The notes: generated by a model from the sequence alone, not told the origin. Numbered from the stretch's first letter, positions 33,214-42,137 are shown. The stretch: 52,249 nt of DNA from Lachnospiraceae bacterium UBA7076 (GCA_002493625.1 DKZK01000027.1:109193-161441), one strand, 5' to 3'. Made by a program: numbers and translations.

Positions 33214-33956
33214 CAGTTTTCACCTCCCTGAAAGCACGCCTTCGTATGCTTATGGCGGCATGTATTTAAGTGAAAGCTCTTATAAAGGTCGCTTTCAATA
33301 TAATCAAGCTTTGTGCCATAAAAGGAACCTGTTTTTTCTATATGAAGAATATGTCCGGCATATTTAAGAGCCGCCTCCATGTCGTGGGAAATCATAATAA
33401 TTGTTATTCCATCCCTGTTAAGCCGTCTTATAAGACTGTAAAATTCCTCCGTTGCCTTCGGGTCAAGCCCGGTCACAGGCTCGTCAAGCAGAAGAAGCTT
33501 TTCTGTTGCGGAAAGCGCTCTTGCAAGCAGCACTCTCTGCTGCTGACCTCCCGAAAGCTTTCGGTAGCTCCTGTTTTTCTGCTCCCATATATCCATCTTC
33601 TCCATATTTTCTTTTGCAAGCTTTTTTTGTTCCTTTCCATAGAAGGGTCTCATGCCGCTTCCGGACAGGGTTCCGGAAAGAACAATCTCCCAGACCGTTG
33701 CGGGAAAGTCTCTCTGTACAACCGTCTGCTGGGGAAGATAACCTATTTCATACGGCAGAAGCCCATCTCCTATTTCCATTGTGCCGCTCAAGGGCTTCGT
33801 GAGATTAAGCAGCGTTTTCATAAGGGTAGTTTTCCCTGCGCCGTTTTCTCCGACAATGCACAGGTAATCCCCCTTATTTACCTCAAAGCTTACATGCTCC
33901 GCAACAGCCTCCCCCTCATATCCGAGTGTAAGGTCTTTACAAGATATATACGACAT
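33213..33956 (-). CDS. znuC: Zinc ABC transporter ATPase (ZnuC/AdcC type)
   Basis: A 247-aa ATPase: Walker A G-E-N-G-A-G-K-T-T, signature L-S-G-G-Q-Q-Q-R, Walker B L-L-L-D-E-P-V-T-G-L-D-P and switch His in I-S-H-D-M. The F-Y-G-T-K tail and short length match metal-type ABC-3 ATPases. ATG 33956 has AGAGGTGG upstream; the longer frame to 33995 would overlap the binding-protein gene and lacks a ribosome site. It is the second gene of the znuA-znuC-znuB operon. Confidence 0.93.
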   Translation of the reverse strand: MSYISCKDLTLGYEGEAVAEHVSFEVNKGDYLCIVGENGAGKTTLMKTLLNLTKPLSGTMEIGDGLLPYEIGYLPQQTVVQRDFPATVWEIVLSGTLSGSGMRPFYGKEQKKLAKENMEKMDIWEQKNRSYRKLSGGQQQRVLLARALSATEKLLLLDEPVTGLDPKATEEFYSLIRRLNRDGITIIMISHDMEAALKYAGHILHIEKTGSFYGTKLDYIESDLYKSFHLNTCRHKHTKACFQGGEN

Positions 33957-33975
33957 AAATCCACCTCTTTTCAAA

Positions 33976-34956
33976 TTAATATAAAATTGTTTCAAGCACC
34001 TGCAAATTTTTTTCCATAGCCCTTATATATGTGTAGCCCTTCTCAATATCATCTGCTGAAACCGACTGTATGGAATCCATTTCCACAATAATTTTATCCC
34101 TGTCTTTTGTGCTTTCACTGATTGTATTTGCAAGCCTTTTGTCCGAGCCTTCTATTACAATAATGTGTTTCAGGTTAAGCTCGTCAAGTCTGCCTGCCAG
34201 AAATGTAATCGTTTCAAAGCTTGCCTCCGTCTCAGCACTGCAACCATCAAAAGCAGCATAATAATCAATCCCGTAATCCTCCGTCAAATATCTGAATGGA
34301 AATCGGTCTCCGAATATAATTGTTTTATGAGCCGCCGCTTCTACGGTTTCCGTGTAGCCTTTATCAAGCTCATAAAGCTTTTCCATATAGGCATTATAAT
34401 TTTCTCTGTAATATGAGGCGTTGTCCCCATCCAGCTGTTCAAGGCAGGCTTCTATCTCCGTTACGAGAACCGCCGCCTTTTTGGGCGACAGCCATACATG
34501 CTCGTCATATTCCTCCTCAGCATGTTTGCTCTCATCATGCCGGTGCTCATGCGCCCCACCTGATATTCCCGGCAATTCTTCCTCCGTGAGGGCATCCTCC
34601 CCCACAGCGTCAAGCATTTTTACAACCAGCATATCCGGATTCACGTCACTTTCAAGGGCGTCCTCCACCCAGTCCTCTGATTCTCCTCCCACATATATGA
34701 GTAAATCGCAGCTTTTTATAACAGCCATATCCTCCGCCGAGGGCTGATAGCTGTGCATATCAACTCCCTTTTCGCCCAGATACCGGACGCTGATATGCGA
34801 CAGCTCACCTCCTGCAAGCTCCTTTACCCAGTCGTAGGCGGAAAAGCCTGTGCATACAATTGTAATTTTTTCATCATTATATGCGCTCCTGCTGTTGCAG
34901 CCGCACATATTTAAGCATAGACACAATATAAAAAAAACACATAATACCTTTTTCAT
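33976..34956 (-). CDS. znuA: Zinc-binding lipoprotein (ZnuA/AdcA type)
   Basis: A 326-aa cluster A-I metal-binding protein. It has a signal peptide with a lipobox ending M-C-G-C, first metal His in D-M-H-S-Y-Q-P-S, an acidic His-rich loop (H-E-H-R-H and nearby His), and second His in D-E-H-V-W-L-S-P. The usual third-His motif reads G-D-R-F-P-F-R-Y, lacking the His. The His-rich loop argues for zinc. It is first in the operon; transcription starts at a perfect promoter flanked by two palindromic operators. Confidence 0.92.
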   Translation of the reverse strand: MKKVLCVFFILCLCLNMCGCNSRSAYNDEKITIVCTGFSAYDWVKELAGGELSHISVRYLGEKGVDMHSYQPSAEDMAVIKSCDLLIYVGGESEDWVEDALESDVNPDMLVVKMLDAVGEDALTEEELPGISGGAHEHRHDESKHAEEEYDEHVWLSPKKAAVLVTEIEACLEQLDGDNASYYRENYNAYMEKLYELDKGYTETVEAAAHKTIIFGDRFPFRYLTEDYGIDYYAAFDGCSAETEASFETITFLAGRLDELNLKHIIVIEGSDKRLANTISESTKDRDKIIVEMDSIQSVSADDIEKGYTYIRAMEKNLQVLETILY

Positions 34957-34976
34957 CTGATTTTTTCCTTCTTAAA

Positions 34977-35050
34977 TTGCAAATAATTTGCAAATCGCAT
35001 TATACACTTGCATGTTTTTTATGTCAATATAATTTGCAAACAATTTGCAT
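34977..35050 (-). promoter_or_regulatory. znu promoter flanked by two Fur/Zur-type operators
   Basis: On the minus strand, TTGACA (35022-35027), exactly 17 nt, then TATAAT (34999-35004). Operator 1, TTGCAAAT-A-ATTTGCAA (34977-34993), is a perfect 8-1-8 palindrome over the transcription start. Operator 2 (35034-35050) has the same 8-1-8 form with two mismatches, just upstream of the -35. Fur-family repressors bind 7-1-7 type sites like these, and the gene set points to Zur. Operator 2 may also affect the divergent metY gene. Confidence 0.8.
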
Positions 35051-35150
35051 TTAGCCATATATTTCTTAATTTACCCCTTTTAAAAAGCTTTATCAAAATG
35101 TATAATATGGATAATATTTTGTTTTATAATATAAGGAGGTTAAGCAAAAA

Positions 35151-36416
35151 ATGAAGGACGAAACAAAATGCCTGCATGCGGGCTATACACCAAAAAACGG
35201 AGAACCGAGAGTTTTACCTATCGTTCAGAGCACCACATATGTATATGATTCCGCTGCCGAGGTAGCCGCAATATTCGACGACCCCACAAAGGGACTGTGC
35301 TATTCACGCTTCGGCAATCCGACCGTTATGGCAGTTGAGGAAAAGATAAATGCCCTTGAAGACGGCGTAGGCGCCATGTGCACCACATCCGGACAGGCTG
35401 CAACGCTTTTATCCATATTAAACATCTGCAAGGCGGGAGACAGCATAATAAGCACCCCTCAGATATACGGCGGAACAATAAATTTATTTTCATTTACTCT
35501 TAAGAAGCTTGGAATCGAATGCATTTATGTTGACAGAAATTCCTCCGATGACGAGATAAAGGCTGCCTTTAAGGAAAACACAAAGCTTGTCTTTGGCGAG
35601 ACGATTGCAAATCCTGCATTAAAGGTGTTTGATATAGAGCGTTTTGCAAATATTGCGCATGAAATGGGCGTACCTCTTATTGTGGACAATACGTTTGCAA
35701 CGCCGATTCTGTGCAAGCCTTTTGAATTTGGAGCAGATATTGTAATACATTCAACAAGCAAATATATGGACGGACACGCCATCCAGGTTGGCGGCGTTAT
35801 TGTTGACAGTGGTAAATTCGACTGGACAAACGGCAAATTCCCTGAGCTGACGGAGCCTGACGAATCCTATCACGGCATTTCATACACGGAAAGCTACGGA
35901 AAAATGGCATACATTATAAAGGCAAGAATGCAGCTTATGAGAGACTTCGGCGTTTATCCTGCCGCGCATTCCGCATTTCTGCTTAATTTAGGGCTTGAAA
36001 CACTGCCTGTCCGCATGAAGCAGTACTGTGAAAATGCCCTTGCGGTTGCCACACACCTGAAAGAATCTCCTGCGGTAGAAAGCGTATCCTATCCGGGACT
36101 TCCTTCCGACGAGGATTATGAGCTTGCCCGCAAATACCTGAAGGGATGCAGTGGCGTTATTTCCTTTAACATAAAGGGTGGACGTGCTGCGGCAGCCAGA
36201 TTTATGGATTCACTTAAGCTGGCATCAAATGAAGTGCACGTTGCAGACATAAGAACCTGCGTGCTTCACCCTGCAAGCGAAACCCACAGACAGCTCACCG
36301 ACGAGCAGCTTGTTGCGGCAGGAATAGACGGTGGAATAATAAGATTTTCCGTAGGTCTTGAGAATATTGATGACATAATAGAGGATCTGGATACTGCGCT
36401 GAAAGCAGCAATATAA
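35151..36416 (+). CDS. O-acetylhomoserine sulfhydrylase-type PLP enzyme (MetY family)
   Basis: A cytosolic 421-aa Cys/Met-metabolism PLP enzyme. Features: Y-S-R-F-G-N-P-T (phosphate contact from the neighbouring subunit), T-T-S-G-Q-A-A, V-D-N-T-F-A-T-P and PLP lysine Lys204 in S-T-S-K-Y-M-D-G-H. The insertion after residue 220 and S-E-T-H-R-Q-L-T near the C-terminus fit the MetY group, which makes homocysteine or methionine-type products from O-acetylhomoserine; methionine gamma-lyase is an alternative. AAGGAGG precedes the ATG. A possible promoter is TATAAT 35101-35106. No SAM riboswitch or T-box is seen in the short leader. Confidence 0.9.
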   Translation: MKDETKCLHAGYTPKNGEPRVLPIVQSTTYVYDSAAEVAAIFDDPTKGLCYSRFGNPTVMAVEEKINALEDGVGAMCTTSGQAATLLSILNICKAGDSIISTPQIYGGTINLFSFTLKKLGIECIYVDRNSSDDEIKAAFKENTKLVFGETIANPALKVFDIERFANIAHEMGVPLIVDNTFATPILCKPFEFGADIVIHSTSKYMDGHAIQVGGVIVDSGKFDWTNGKFPELTEPDESYHGISYTESYGKMAYIIKARMQLMRDFGVYPAAHSAFLLNLGLETLPVRMKQYCENALAVATHLKESPAVESVSYPGLPSDEDYELARKYLKGCSGVISFNIKGGRAAAARFMDSLKLASNEVHVADIRTCVLHPASETHRQLTDEQLVAAGIDGGIIRFSVGLENIDDIIEDLDTALKAAI

Positions 36417-36562
36417 AGAGACTGTCGCAATAAGGAGTTTAACTCTCTCTTTTGTTATGCATTTTAAACAAAGAACGCTCCAACGTGTTACTTAACTTCC
36501 GCTTTTCTTTGTTTAAAATACATAGTTACTAAGAAAACAACTCCTTATTGTGACAGCCCCTT
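36415..36562. repeat. Large nested palindromic repeat, copy B (about 148 bp)
   Basis: It starts at the metY stop codon. Outer arms ACTGTCGCAATAAGGAGTT and AACTCCTTATTGTGACAG, inner arms ATTTTAAACAAAGAA and TTCTTTGTTTAAAAT, tip about 30 nt. It aligns end to end with the reverse complement of copy A (7737-7876), including the tip (CGCTCCAACGTGTTxCTTAA). Located between the convergent metY and DUF3137 genes, so it can serve as a bidirectional terminator. Confidence 0.87.
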
Positions 36563-36565
36563 CCA

Positions 36566-37462
36566 TTACTGCGCATTCTGATTTGCAAGCTCCATTATCT
36601 CGATTATGTCGATTATTACCTGCATATCCCTTTGCATTCTTGCCCTCTCCGTCGGATAGTCTATCGGTCTTCTCATATCCGGATCAAAGGCTCCCATACC
36701 ACAGTTAAATCCAAGGAACAGTCTGTCCCCGCTGAAGTTAAGAGCAACATTTCCAAATCTTGACTGAAGATCAAATAACTTTTCCATCATCTGAGGTGTA
36801 AGCACATAAAATGCATCATGCTCATTTACCGCCTTAACGTCAAATCTTTTATTAAATTCCACACTTTCCAAATTTACCTTGTTCATCTTAAACCGTTCTA
36901 TCGGTTTTGCCCTGTAAGAAAGTCTTTCTGAAAATATCTGGACCGGAAGAACATTACGCCCCGTAAAATGAAACACAAACATGCGCCCAGAAAAGTACGT
37001 TGTGGTATGGCTGCTTTTTCCGCTGCTTGTGTGATATTGAATCTTTACATCGGACTGCTCAAAGGGAATCCCTTTATATGTGCCCGAAATATAATCCTCA
37101 GAGTAAAACCGGTTACCCATCTGTGAAAGTCCGAAGCTCCTCACTGCGTCAGACGTAAAACCCTTATCCCATATATACTGTGGGTTTTCAAAAAATTCTC
37201 CCAGCATTGCAGCCACAAAATGCTGCTTGTAAAGCTCCTTAAATTCCTTTGATTTCTTTCTGCCAAGCATTGCGGCAATTGCGATTACGACAAGCACCAG
37301 AAAAAGCAAAGCAGGACCAACCTGACTCAACCCTGACTCCAAAAAAAGACTTGCAAAAAAGGGAATAAATCCAACTAAAAAAATAGCCACAAGTACATTA
37401 TTTCGCGTCCTTATTTCCCTGCGCAATGTTTCAAGTCTTGATATTACCTCATAAATTCCCAT
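36566..37462 (-). CDS. DUF3137 membrane protein (298 aa)
   Basis: Two adjacent membrane helices (about 24-45 and 47-65) followed by a cytosolic DUF3137 domain (about 85-285). Recognisable segments: E-D-Y-I-S-G-T-Y-K-G-I, Q-S-D-V, F-S-G-R-M-F, E-F-N-K-R-F-D-V, Y-V-L-T-P-Q-M-M-E and F-D-P-D-M. The family function is unknown. A second, longer member lies at 40818 on the other strand. The ribosome site GAGGAGGG is excellent, but the leader contains a hairpin whose loop is complementary to it. It appears monocistronic. Confidence 0.85.
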   Translation of the reverse strand: MGIYEVISRLETLRREIRTRNNVLVAIFLVGFIPFFASLFLESGLSQVGPALLFLVLVVIAIAAMLGRKKSKEFKELYKQHFVAAMLGEFFENPQYIWDKGFTSDAVRSFGLSQMGNRFYSEDYISGTYKGIPFEQSDVKIQYHTSSGKSSHTTTYFSGRMFVFHFTGRNVLPVQIFSERLSYRAKPIERFKMNKVNLESVEFNKRFDVKAVNEHDAFYVLTPQMMEKLFDLQSRFGNVALNFSGDRLFLGFNCGMGAFDPDMRRPIDYPTERARMQRDMQVIIDIIEIMELANQNAQ

Positions 37463-37484
37463 AATTCCCTCCTCTTTAAAGGCG

Positions 37485-37516
37485 AAGACCTACCGGAGGG
37501 GAGTCCAGTAGGTCTT
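37485..37516 (-). promoter_or_regulatory. Leader hairpin with an anti-Shine-Dalgarno loop
   Basis: AAGACCTAC (37485-37493) and GTAGGTCTT (37508-37516) form a perfect 9-bp stem in the 5' leader of the DUF3137 gene. On the mRNA the loop contains CCCCTCC, able to pair with the GGAGGG ribosome site about 10 nt downstream. This could be a translational switch; no U-run makes it a terminator. Confidence 0.5.
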
Positions 37517-37618
37517 CTGATCATTCTTATTTACAATCCTCTTGGGGAGATTGTACAATTTTATGGGTACAAAATAATTTTTGTATAAGCTGTTGGATAT
37601 TTCATCAGCTCAAGACAT

Positions 37619-37662
37619 ATTATACACCCATTAGTCGAAAAATGGCAACCCTTTTTTCGACT
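37619..37662 (-). promoter_or_regulatory. Promoter of the DUF3137 gene with overlapping palindrome
   Basis: On the minus strand, TTGCCA (37643-37648), 18 nt, then TATAAT (37619-37624). The -35 lies in the centre of a perfect inverted repeat AGTCGAAAAA (37633-37642)/TTTTTCGACT (37653-37662). The palindrome could be a repressor site; on the plus strand it also has the form of a terminator because a T-run follows. Confidence 0.6.
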
Positions 37663-37677
37663 TTTTTTTATTTTTTT

Positions 37678-38643
37678 TTAATTTTTTTTGTAAAACACTG
37701 TCTGATCCGTATATAAGCCATTTTCATCTGTAAGATTTTCCTCCCAGCTTATATCGATACACGGATTTTGACATTCTTCGTCAGAATATACATTACCGGA
37801 AAATACTTCAAAGCTTACCGGATAATGTGCGGTCACATAATAACTGTATTCCGTATTATCATCAAGATATTTTATTGTGATGGTTCTTCCTTCATCACGA
37901 CTTCTAAGCTCCTCCAAAAAAGAAGGCTCTTCGTATTTTTTATCCGGATAGGTTTTTTCCGTAAGCAGTATATTTCCATGTGTATCCCGGCACACATATT
38001 CCTCTATCCTTAAGTTATCATCCAGCACATACGTGTAAGCGGCTCCATCTACGCCGTCGCTGTTCATTACCGTTTCAACAATAAGCTTTCCGTCCTTGCG
38101 GTAAATGCTGCTTATATTCTCTGATACGCCACTTCCATCTTCAAGTCTTGTGTACACCGTATCATTGTGATAATAATCCACAAGCTGTTCAAATATATCC
38201 TTCTCCGGATAAATAAGTGTATATACTGCGCTTTGGTCTAAAACATACCAACAGCTTTCACCACGGTCAAGGATGCGGTAAACTCCGCCTGAATCCTCAC
38301 ATGCCTGAATGTAATTTCCTTCTGAATCAAAGCCTATAAAATAGCTTTCCGTCCCTGTGAGCTCACCGGAAGAATAAAATGTAAGCTCTGCTCCGAATCC
38401 GTTTGAGCCGCTTAAAAGAGCATCTCCCTTATTTGCTTCGAATATCTGCTCCAGCGTTATCGCCTTTTCTTCCTCAGAAGCCTCCTCCGTGGAATCGTCT
38501 ATATCTTCTGTTTTTTCAGCCTCAGTTGTAACTCTTGTATTTTCCGTGGTTGACATGACCAGCTTGTCGTCTCCACAGCCTGTAATTGCCGACAGCATGG
38601 TAATTGATACCGCCATCGTAATAAGCTTATGCATCTTCTTCAT
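37678..38643 (-). CDS. Hypothetical lipoprotein (321 aa)
   Basis: The signal peptide ends in A-I-T-G-C (lipobox), followed by a Thr/Glu/Asp-rich linker of about 35 residues and a beta-rich domain of about 250 residues. ATG 38643 (M-K-K-M-H-K) gives a normal signal peptide; the longer frame to 38673 does not. The fold resembles outer-surface lipoproteins of the LolA/LppX-like kind (repeated Y-I-x-G-F/Y-x-L-D-Q strands), but I do not assign a family. The ribosome site is weak (AAGAG). It appears monocistronic. Confidence 0.75.
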   Translation of the reverse strand: MKKMHKLITMAVSITMLSAITGCGDDKLVMSTTENTRVTTEAEKTEDIDDSTEEASEEEKAITLEQIFEANKGDALLSGSNGFGAELTFYSSGELTGTESYFIGFDSEGNYIQACEDSGGVYRILDRGESCWYVLDQSAVYTLIYPEKDIFEQLVDYYHNDTVYTRLEDGSGVSENISSIYRKDGKLIVETVMNSDGVDGAAYTYVLDDNLRIEEYVCRDTHGNILLTEKTYPDKKYEEPSFLEELRSRDEGRTITIKYLDDNTEYSYYVTAHYPVSFEVFSGNVYSDEECQNPCIDISWEENLTDENGLYTDQTVFYKKN

Positions 38644-38773
38644 TTTTATCACTCTTTTTTCTTTACTATTCATGCGCTTATGTCACATGCCGTCTCCTGT
38701 ATCTGTCATCATGCTTTTTATTCTTCATGCATTTTAATTATATATTACATTAGCCAATTTGTCTTGTATTTTT

Positions 38774-40210
38774 TTATCTTTTCATGCAGCCCTTGAGTGA
38801 TGGGTCGTCAATAAGCTCTCCATCGCAGGTAAATCTTGAGCCGTGACACGGACAGTCCCATGTCCTTGTTTCAGGATTCCACGCAAGCTCACATCCCATA
38901 TGAGGACATTTTACCGATATGACATGAAGCTTTCCGTCATCGTCCGTGTACATGCCATACCTCCTTGCGCCCCGCCTTACTATTTTAGCCTGTCCCTTTG
39001 ACGGCTTATCCTTTTCCCTTATTGGAATATGAAAATATCCCCTGGAAAGTCCTGTAATGCTTACTCCCAAATCAGTAAGCAGTTTTTTGCACGAAGCTAT
39101 GGGATGCAATCTCTGCGGTGTAAAAAGCTTTGCATATTCATTATCCGTTCCGCATATCAGCGCTGTATTAAGCCTTGCCGCTATCATGGAGCCTGTCATT
39201 CCCCACTTTTTAAAGCCTGTCGCCACATACCAATAAGGACGAAGCGCAGAAAAACGCCCTATAAACGGAAGGTCGTCATGGCTCATCGCATCCTGTGCCG
39301 ACCAGCGTGCAACCTCCGTATAATCCCCGTATATTGTATCAATTTGCTTTTTAAGACCCTTATATCCCTTACCGAGCGTGTTTGCGCCCGTACGGTGATT
39401 TCCACCTCCCACAAGCAGCATATCCTTATACCACCTCAGGGAAAGTCCCTCGTCTACAGGATAATACATTCCCTTAAATTCAGGAATCCCCTTAATGGCA
39501 ATGACATAGCTTCTTTCCTGATGCTGCCTGAGGAAATAAAGTCCCGGCACTCTTGGAAAAGGATAATGTGCTGCAAAAACGATTGAATCCGCATATACGG
39601 TTCCATTGTTTGTTTTTATTTTATGTCCGCTTACATGTAAAACCTCTGTATTTTCATATATCGTCAAATTCCTTGAAATGTGCTTCACAAACTCAAGCGG
39701 CTGGAACTGAGCCTGATTTTTAAAACACAGAGCGCTTTTTACCTCAAAGGGAAGCTCGGTGTTTTCAACATACGAAACAGGAAGTCCAAGCTTTTTTGCA
39801 ATGTGATACTCTTTTTTTAACAGTGTGGCATCCTTTTGGGAATATAAATAGGAATCTGTCGTTTCAAAGCAGCAGTCTATATTTTCCTTATCTATAAGTC
39901 TCCTGTATTCATCTATGGCTGCTTCATTTGCCTTTGCATAGAGCCTTGCATTTTTTTCTCCGTAGTATTTAACCAATGTGGAATAAATATATCCATGCTG
40001 GCTTGTGATTTTGGCTGTGGTATTTCCCGTCTGCCCTGCCACAATGCGGTTTTTCTCAAGCACAACTACATTTTTTCCCTGCTGTTTAAGGAAATATGCT
40101 GTAAGTATGCCTGCCATGCCTGCTCCTATGACCGCCACCTCCGCTTTTATATTACCCTTAAGAGGTACCCTTTTCTCAATATCCGTTTCCATTCTCCATA
40201 TGGATTCCAT
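38774..40210 (-). CDS. FAD-dependent oxidoreductase with C-terminal Rieske domain
   Basis: A 478-aa protein. The N-terminal DAO-type FAD domain starts with V-I-G-A-G-M-A-G (about 28-35) and V-V-L-E-K-N, includes T-T-A-K-I-T-S-Q-H-G, and ends near the conserved S-A-Q-D-A-M-S-H-D-D-L-P-F-I-G. The last 80 residues are a Rieske [2Fe-2S] domain with C-P-H-M-G-C and C-P-C-H-G-S as the two ligand pairs. Electrons would pass between substrate, FAD and the iron-sulfur centre; the substrate (an amine or thiol-type compound) is unknown. AAAGGAG precedes the ATG. The YjbR gene lies just upstream on the same strand. Confidence 0.92.
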   Translation of the reverse strand: MESIWRMETDIEKRVPLKGNIKAEVAVIGAGMAGILTAYFLKQQGKNVVVLEKNRIVAGQTGNTTAKITSQHGYIYSTLVKYYGEKNARLYAKANEAAIDEYRRLIDKENIDCCFETTDSYLYSQKDATLLKKEYHIAKKLGLPVSYVENTELPFEVKSALCFKNQAQFQPLEFVKHISRNLTIYENTEVLHVSGHKIKTNNGTVYADSIVFAAHYPFPRVPGLYFLRQHQERSYVIAIKGIPEFKGMYYPVDEGLSLRWYKDMLLVGGGNHRTGANTLGKGYKGLKKQIDTIYGDYTEVARWSAQDAMSHDDLPFIGRFSALRPYWYVATGFKKWGMTGSMIAARLNTALICGTDNEYAKLFTPQRLHPIASCKKLLTDLGVSITGLSRGYFHIPIREKDKPSKGQAKIVRRGARRYGMYTDDDGKLHVISVKCPHMGCELAWNPETRTWDCPCHGSRFTCDGELIDDPSLKGCMKR

Positions 40211-40266
40211 GCCCTATACTCCTTTCCATATATTATATAAAGTATTGGCACAAATCCTCACGATTA

Positions 40267-40602
40267 TTACTTTTTCCCTCTGATAAGGTCATAGCTTTCC
40301 GCTATCATTCTTTTTACATCCCCATCCGGTATTGTTCCGTCCAATACGATTGTATTCCAATGCTCCTTATTTTGGTGATACCCGGGTATGACGGCTTTGT
40401 ATGTACTTCTCCAGAACTCACGCCACTCAGGGTCAACCTTAACATTTACGCATATATGTCCGTTCCTCTCATATGTCCATGCAAAGGCTTTTTTGTTCTT
40501 TTTATATCTTGCAAGCACCCAATTGTCGTCGTGAAAGGGTATATCCGTATACACATCCTCAAATGTAAGACAATAGGAAAGTATTTCCTCTCTCGTTTTC
40601 AT
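40267..40602 (-). CDS. MmcQ/YjbR family protein
   Basis: A 111-aa protein of the small alpha/beta MmcQ/YjbR family. Features: D-V-Y-T-D-I-P-F near the N-terminus, F-A-W, V-K-V-D-P-E-W-R, V-I-P-G-Y-H-Q-N-K-E-H-W-N and a final M-I-A-E-S-Y-D-L. The fold is CyaY-like and is often called DNA-binding, without much proof. ATG 40602 has TTGGAG upstream; an in-frame codon at 40626 lacks a ribosome site. It probably shares a transcript with the FAD-Rieske gene 57 nt downstream. Confidence 0.9.
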   Translation of the reverse strand: MKTREEILSYCLTFEDVYTDIPFHDDNWVLARYKKNKKAFAWTYERNGHICVNVKVDPEWREFWRSTYKAVIPGYHQNKEHWNTIVLDGTIPDGDVKRMIAESYDLIRGKK

Positions 40603-40817
40603 TTTTATTCTCCAATTCTTCACCATTATGTTTTTTTAATATTTGGCACGTTATAATGAAATATTATAGTATTCGGGCGCGCGGCAGTCAAAAGTTTTTG
40701 TTTTTATCTGGAAAATCAAATGAAACGCATAAAAAATATCGTCGTAAAAATAAACTATTATGTAAAGCCAAACTATTATATAATGTTTACAAAATATTAT
40801 AGATTACAGGAGGACTT

Positions 40818-42137
40818 ATGGCAAAAAAAAGAGTTACAGGCAAGGCAATGGGGTTTCGTTTTTTTCAGACATTTGCCGCCTTTTTTTGGTTTACATTTTT
40901 TATGTTTAAACTTTGCCTTATATTGAACGCTAAATTCAGCGAAAAGAAAGCTGAAAAAATACCGGGACTTGGAAACATACTTACACTTGCGATAATTTTA
41001 CAGATTATTGCAATCGTGCTCCTTGTTTTGTCAAAGCGTGAAGCGAATGCAAAAAAGGCTGCCGAGCAGGAATATAACGAAAGCGTTATAGAGCTTGCAC
41101 GACAGGAGTTTCAAAAAATCGGCATTGACATCGGGATTAATAATGCAAAGGATATTGCTTTGTTGGAAGCACAGAGAGCCAACATACAGGCTTTACAAAA
41201 AAAATATAACAAGTCCGGTTTTGGCATCGGACTGCCCGGTCCTCTTGTAATAATATCGGTTGTTATTATTGCAATTCAGCAATGGCAGAAAAACAGAATT
41301 AAGGAAAAGCTTGACATTGCAAAAGTCGAATTTTACAACGATTACAGAAGACGTATCGCAAATCCGCTTCTTGATACATGCTTTCCGGGGTATAAATACT
41401 ATCCCTCCCAAGGCATCGCAAAGGAGGAGCTTAAAAAGCTGAATGTTTTTAAGTTGGGAAACTTTGACGAGATTATAACAGAAGATTATGTGGAGGGTAC
41501 ATATAAAAATATACATTATCATCAATCCGACCTTATAATAAAAGCAAGGAATGCGCCCGGTCAAAGTGCCATTCTGCTTTTCAGGGGACGGGCAGGAATA
41601 TATGATTACAGAAAATCAGGCTTTGATGGCGAGCTTATCATCACCTCAAAAAAATACGGCTCCCATATAAATAAAAGCGGTCTTAATAAAACCGAAATGG
41701 AAAGTATGGAATTTAATAAGATTTTTGACGTTTACGCCGATACATATCACACTGCATATTTTATTTTAACGCCTCATTTTATGGAGCATATTATGGATTT
41801 AAATGCACATGGTGATTTATATATTCGTTTTGTGGAGGACAAAATATGTATATTAAGAAATCATGTAACCGGTATGTTTGAACCGGACCTCACAAAGCCT
41901 CTTGACATACAATTTGAAATAGGAAGAAGCCACTATGAATTAAAGGAGATTGAATGCTTTATCGATGTTCTCAATATTGAAGGTAAGCCGGAAGAACCAA
42001 CGGACACGGGCGAATACAATAAGTCCGTTTATCAATATGAAAATAGCACTGACAGCTCTGTAGTAAGCGCCACAGAAATTACAAGTAAACCTGAAAACAC
42101 ATCCGTCACACCAAAATTCAAGCTGAAAAAGGAATAA
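40818..42137 (+). CDS. DUF3137 membrane protein, long form (439 aa)
   Basis: A two-helix membrane anchor (about 13-32 and 48-67), a charged helical segment (about 70-130), a third hydrophobic segment (about 137-155), then the DUF3137 domain (about 175-385: V-E-G-T-Y-K-N-I, H-Q-S-D-L, F-R-G-R-A-G, E-F-N-K-I-F-D-V, F-I-L-T-P-H-F-M-E, F-E-P-D-L). A 50-residue Ser/Thr/Asn-rich tail ends in Lys/Glu. It is a diverged, longer relative of the 36566 protein. AGGAGG precedes the ATG by 5 nt. Function unknown. Confidence 0.85.
   Translation: MAKKRVTGKAMGFRFFQTFAAFFWFTFFMFKLCLILNAKFSEKKAEKIPGLGNILTLAIILQIIAIVLLVLSKREANAKKAAEQEYNESVIELARQEFQKIGIDIGINNAKDIALLEAQRANIQALQKKYNKSGFGIGLPGPLVIISVVIIAIQQWQKNRIKEKLDIAKVEFYNDYRRRIANPLLDTCFPGYKYYPSQGIAKEELKKLNVFKLGNFDEIITEDYVEGTYKNIHYHQSDLIIKARNAPGQSAILLFRGRAGIYDYRKSGFDGELIITSKKYGSHINKSGLNKTEMESMEFNKIFDVYADTYHTAYFILTPHFMEHIMDLNAHGDLYIRFVEDKICILRNHVTGMFEPDLTKPLDIQFEIGRSHYELKEIECFIDVLNIEGKPEEPTDTGEYNKSVYQYENSTDSSVVSATEITSKPENTSVTPKFKLKKE

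Noticed and set aside
33270..34019. A 249-codon plus-strand frame opposite znuC
   Set aside because: It is fully antisense to a clear ATPase gene, has no ribosome site and reads as low-quality Cys/Leu/Lys-rich sequence; a shadow.
35053..35150. SAM riboswitch or T-box leader for the MetY-type gene
   Set aside because: The leader is under 50 nt from the best promoter and lacks the conserved elements of either class.
39029..39586. A 185-codon plus-strand frame over the FAD-Rieske gene
   Set aside because: Antisense to a well-supported enzyme; composition and lack of ribosome site mark a shadow.
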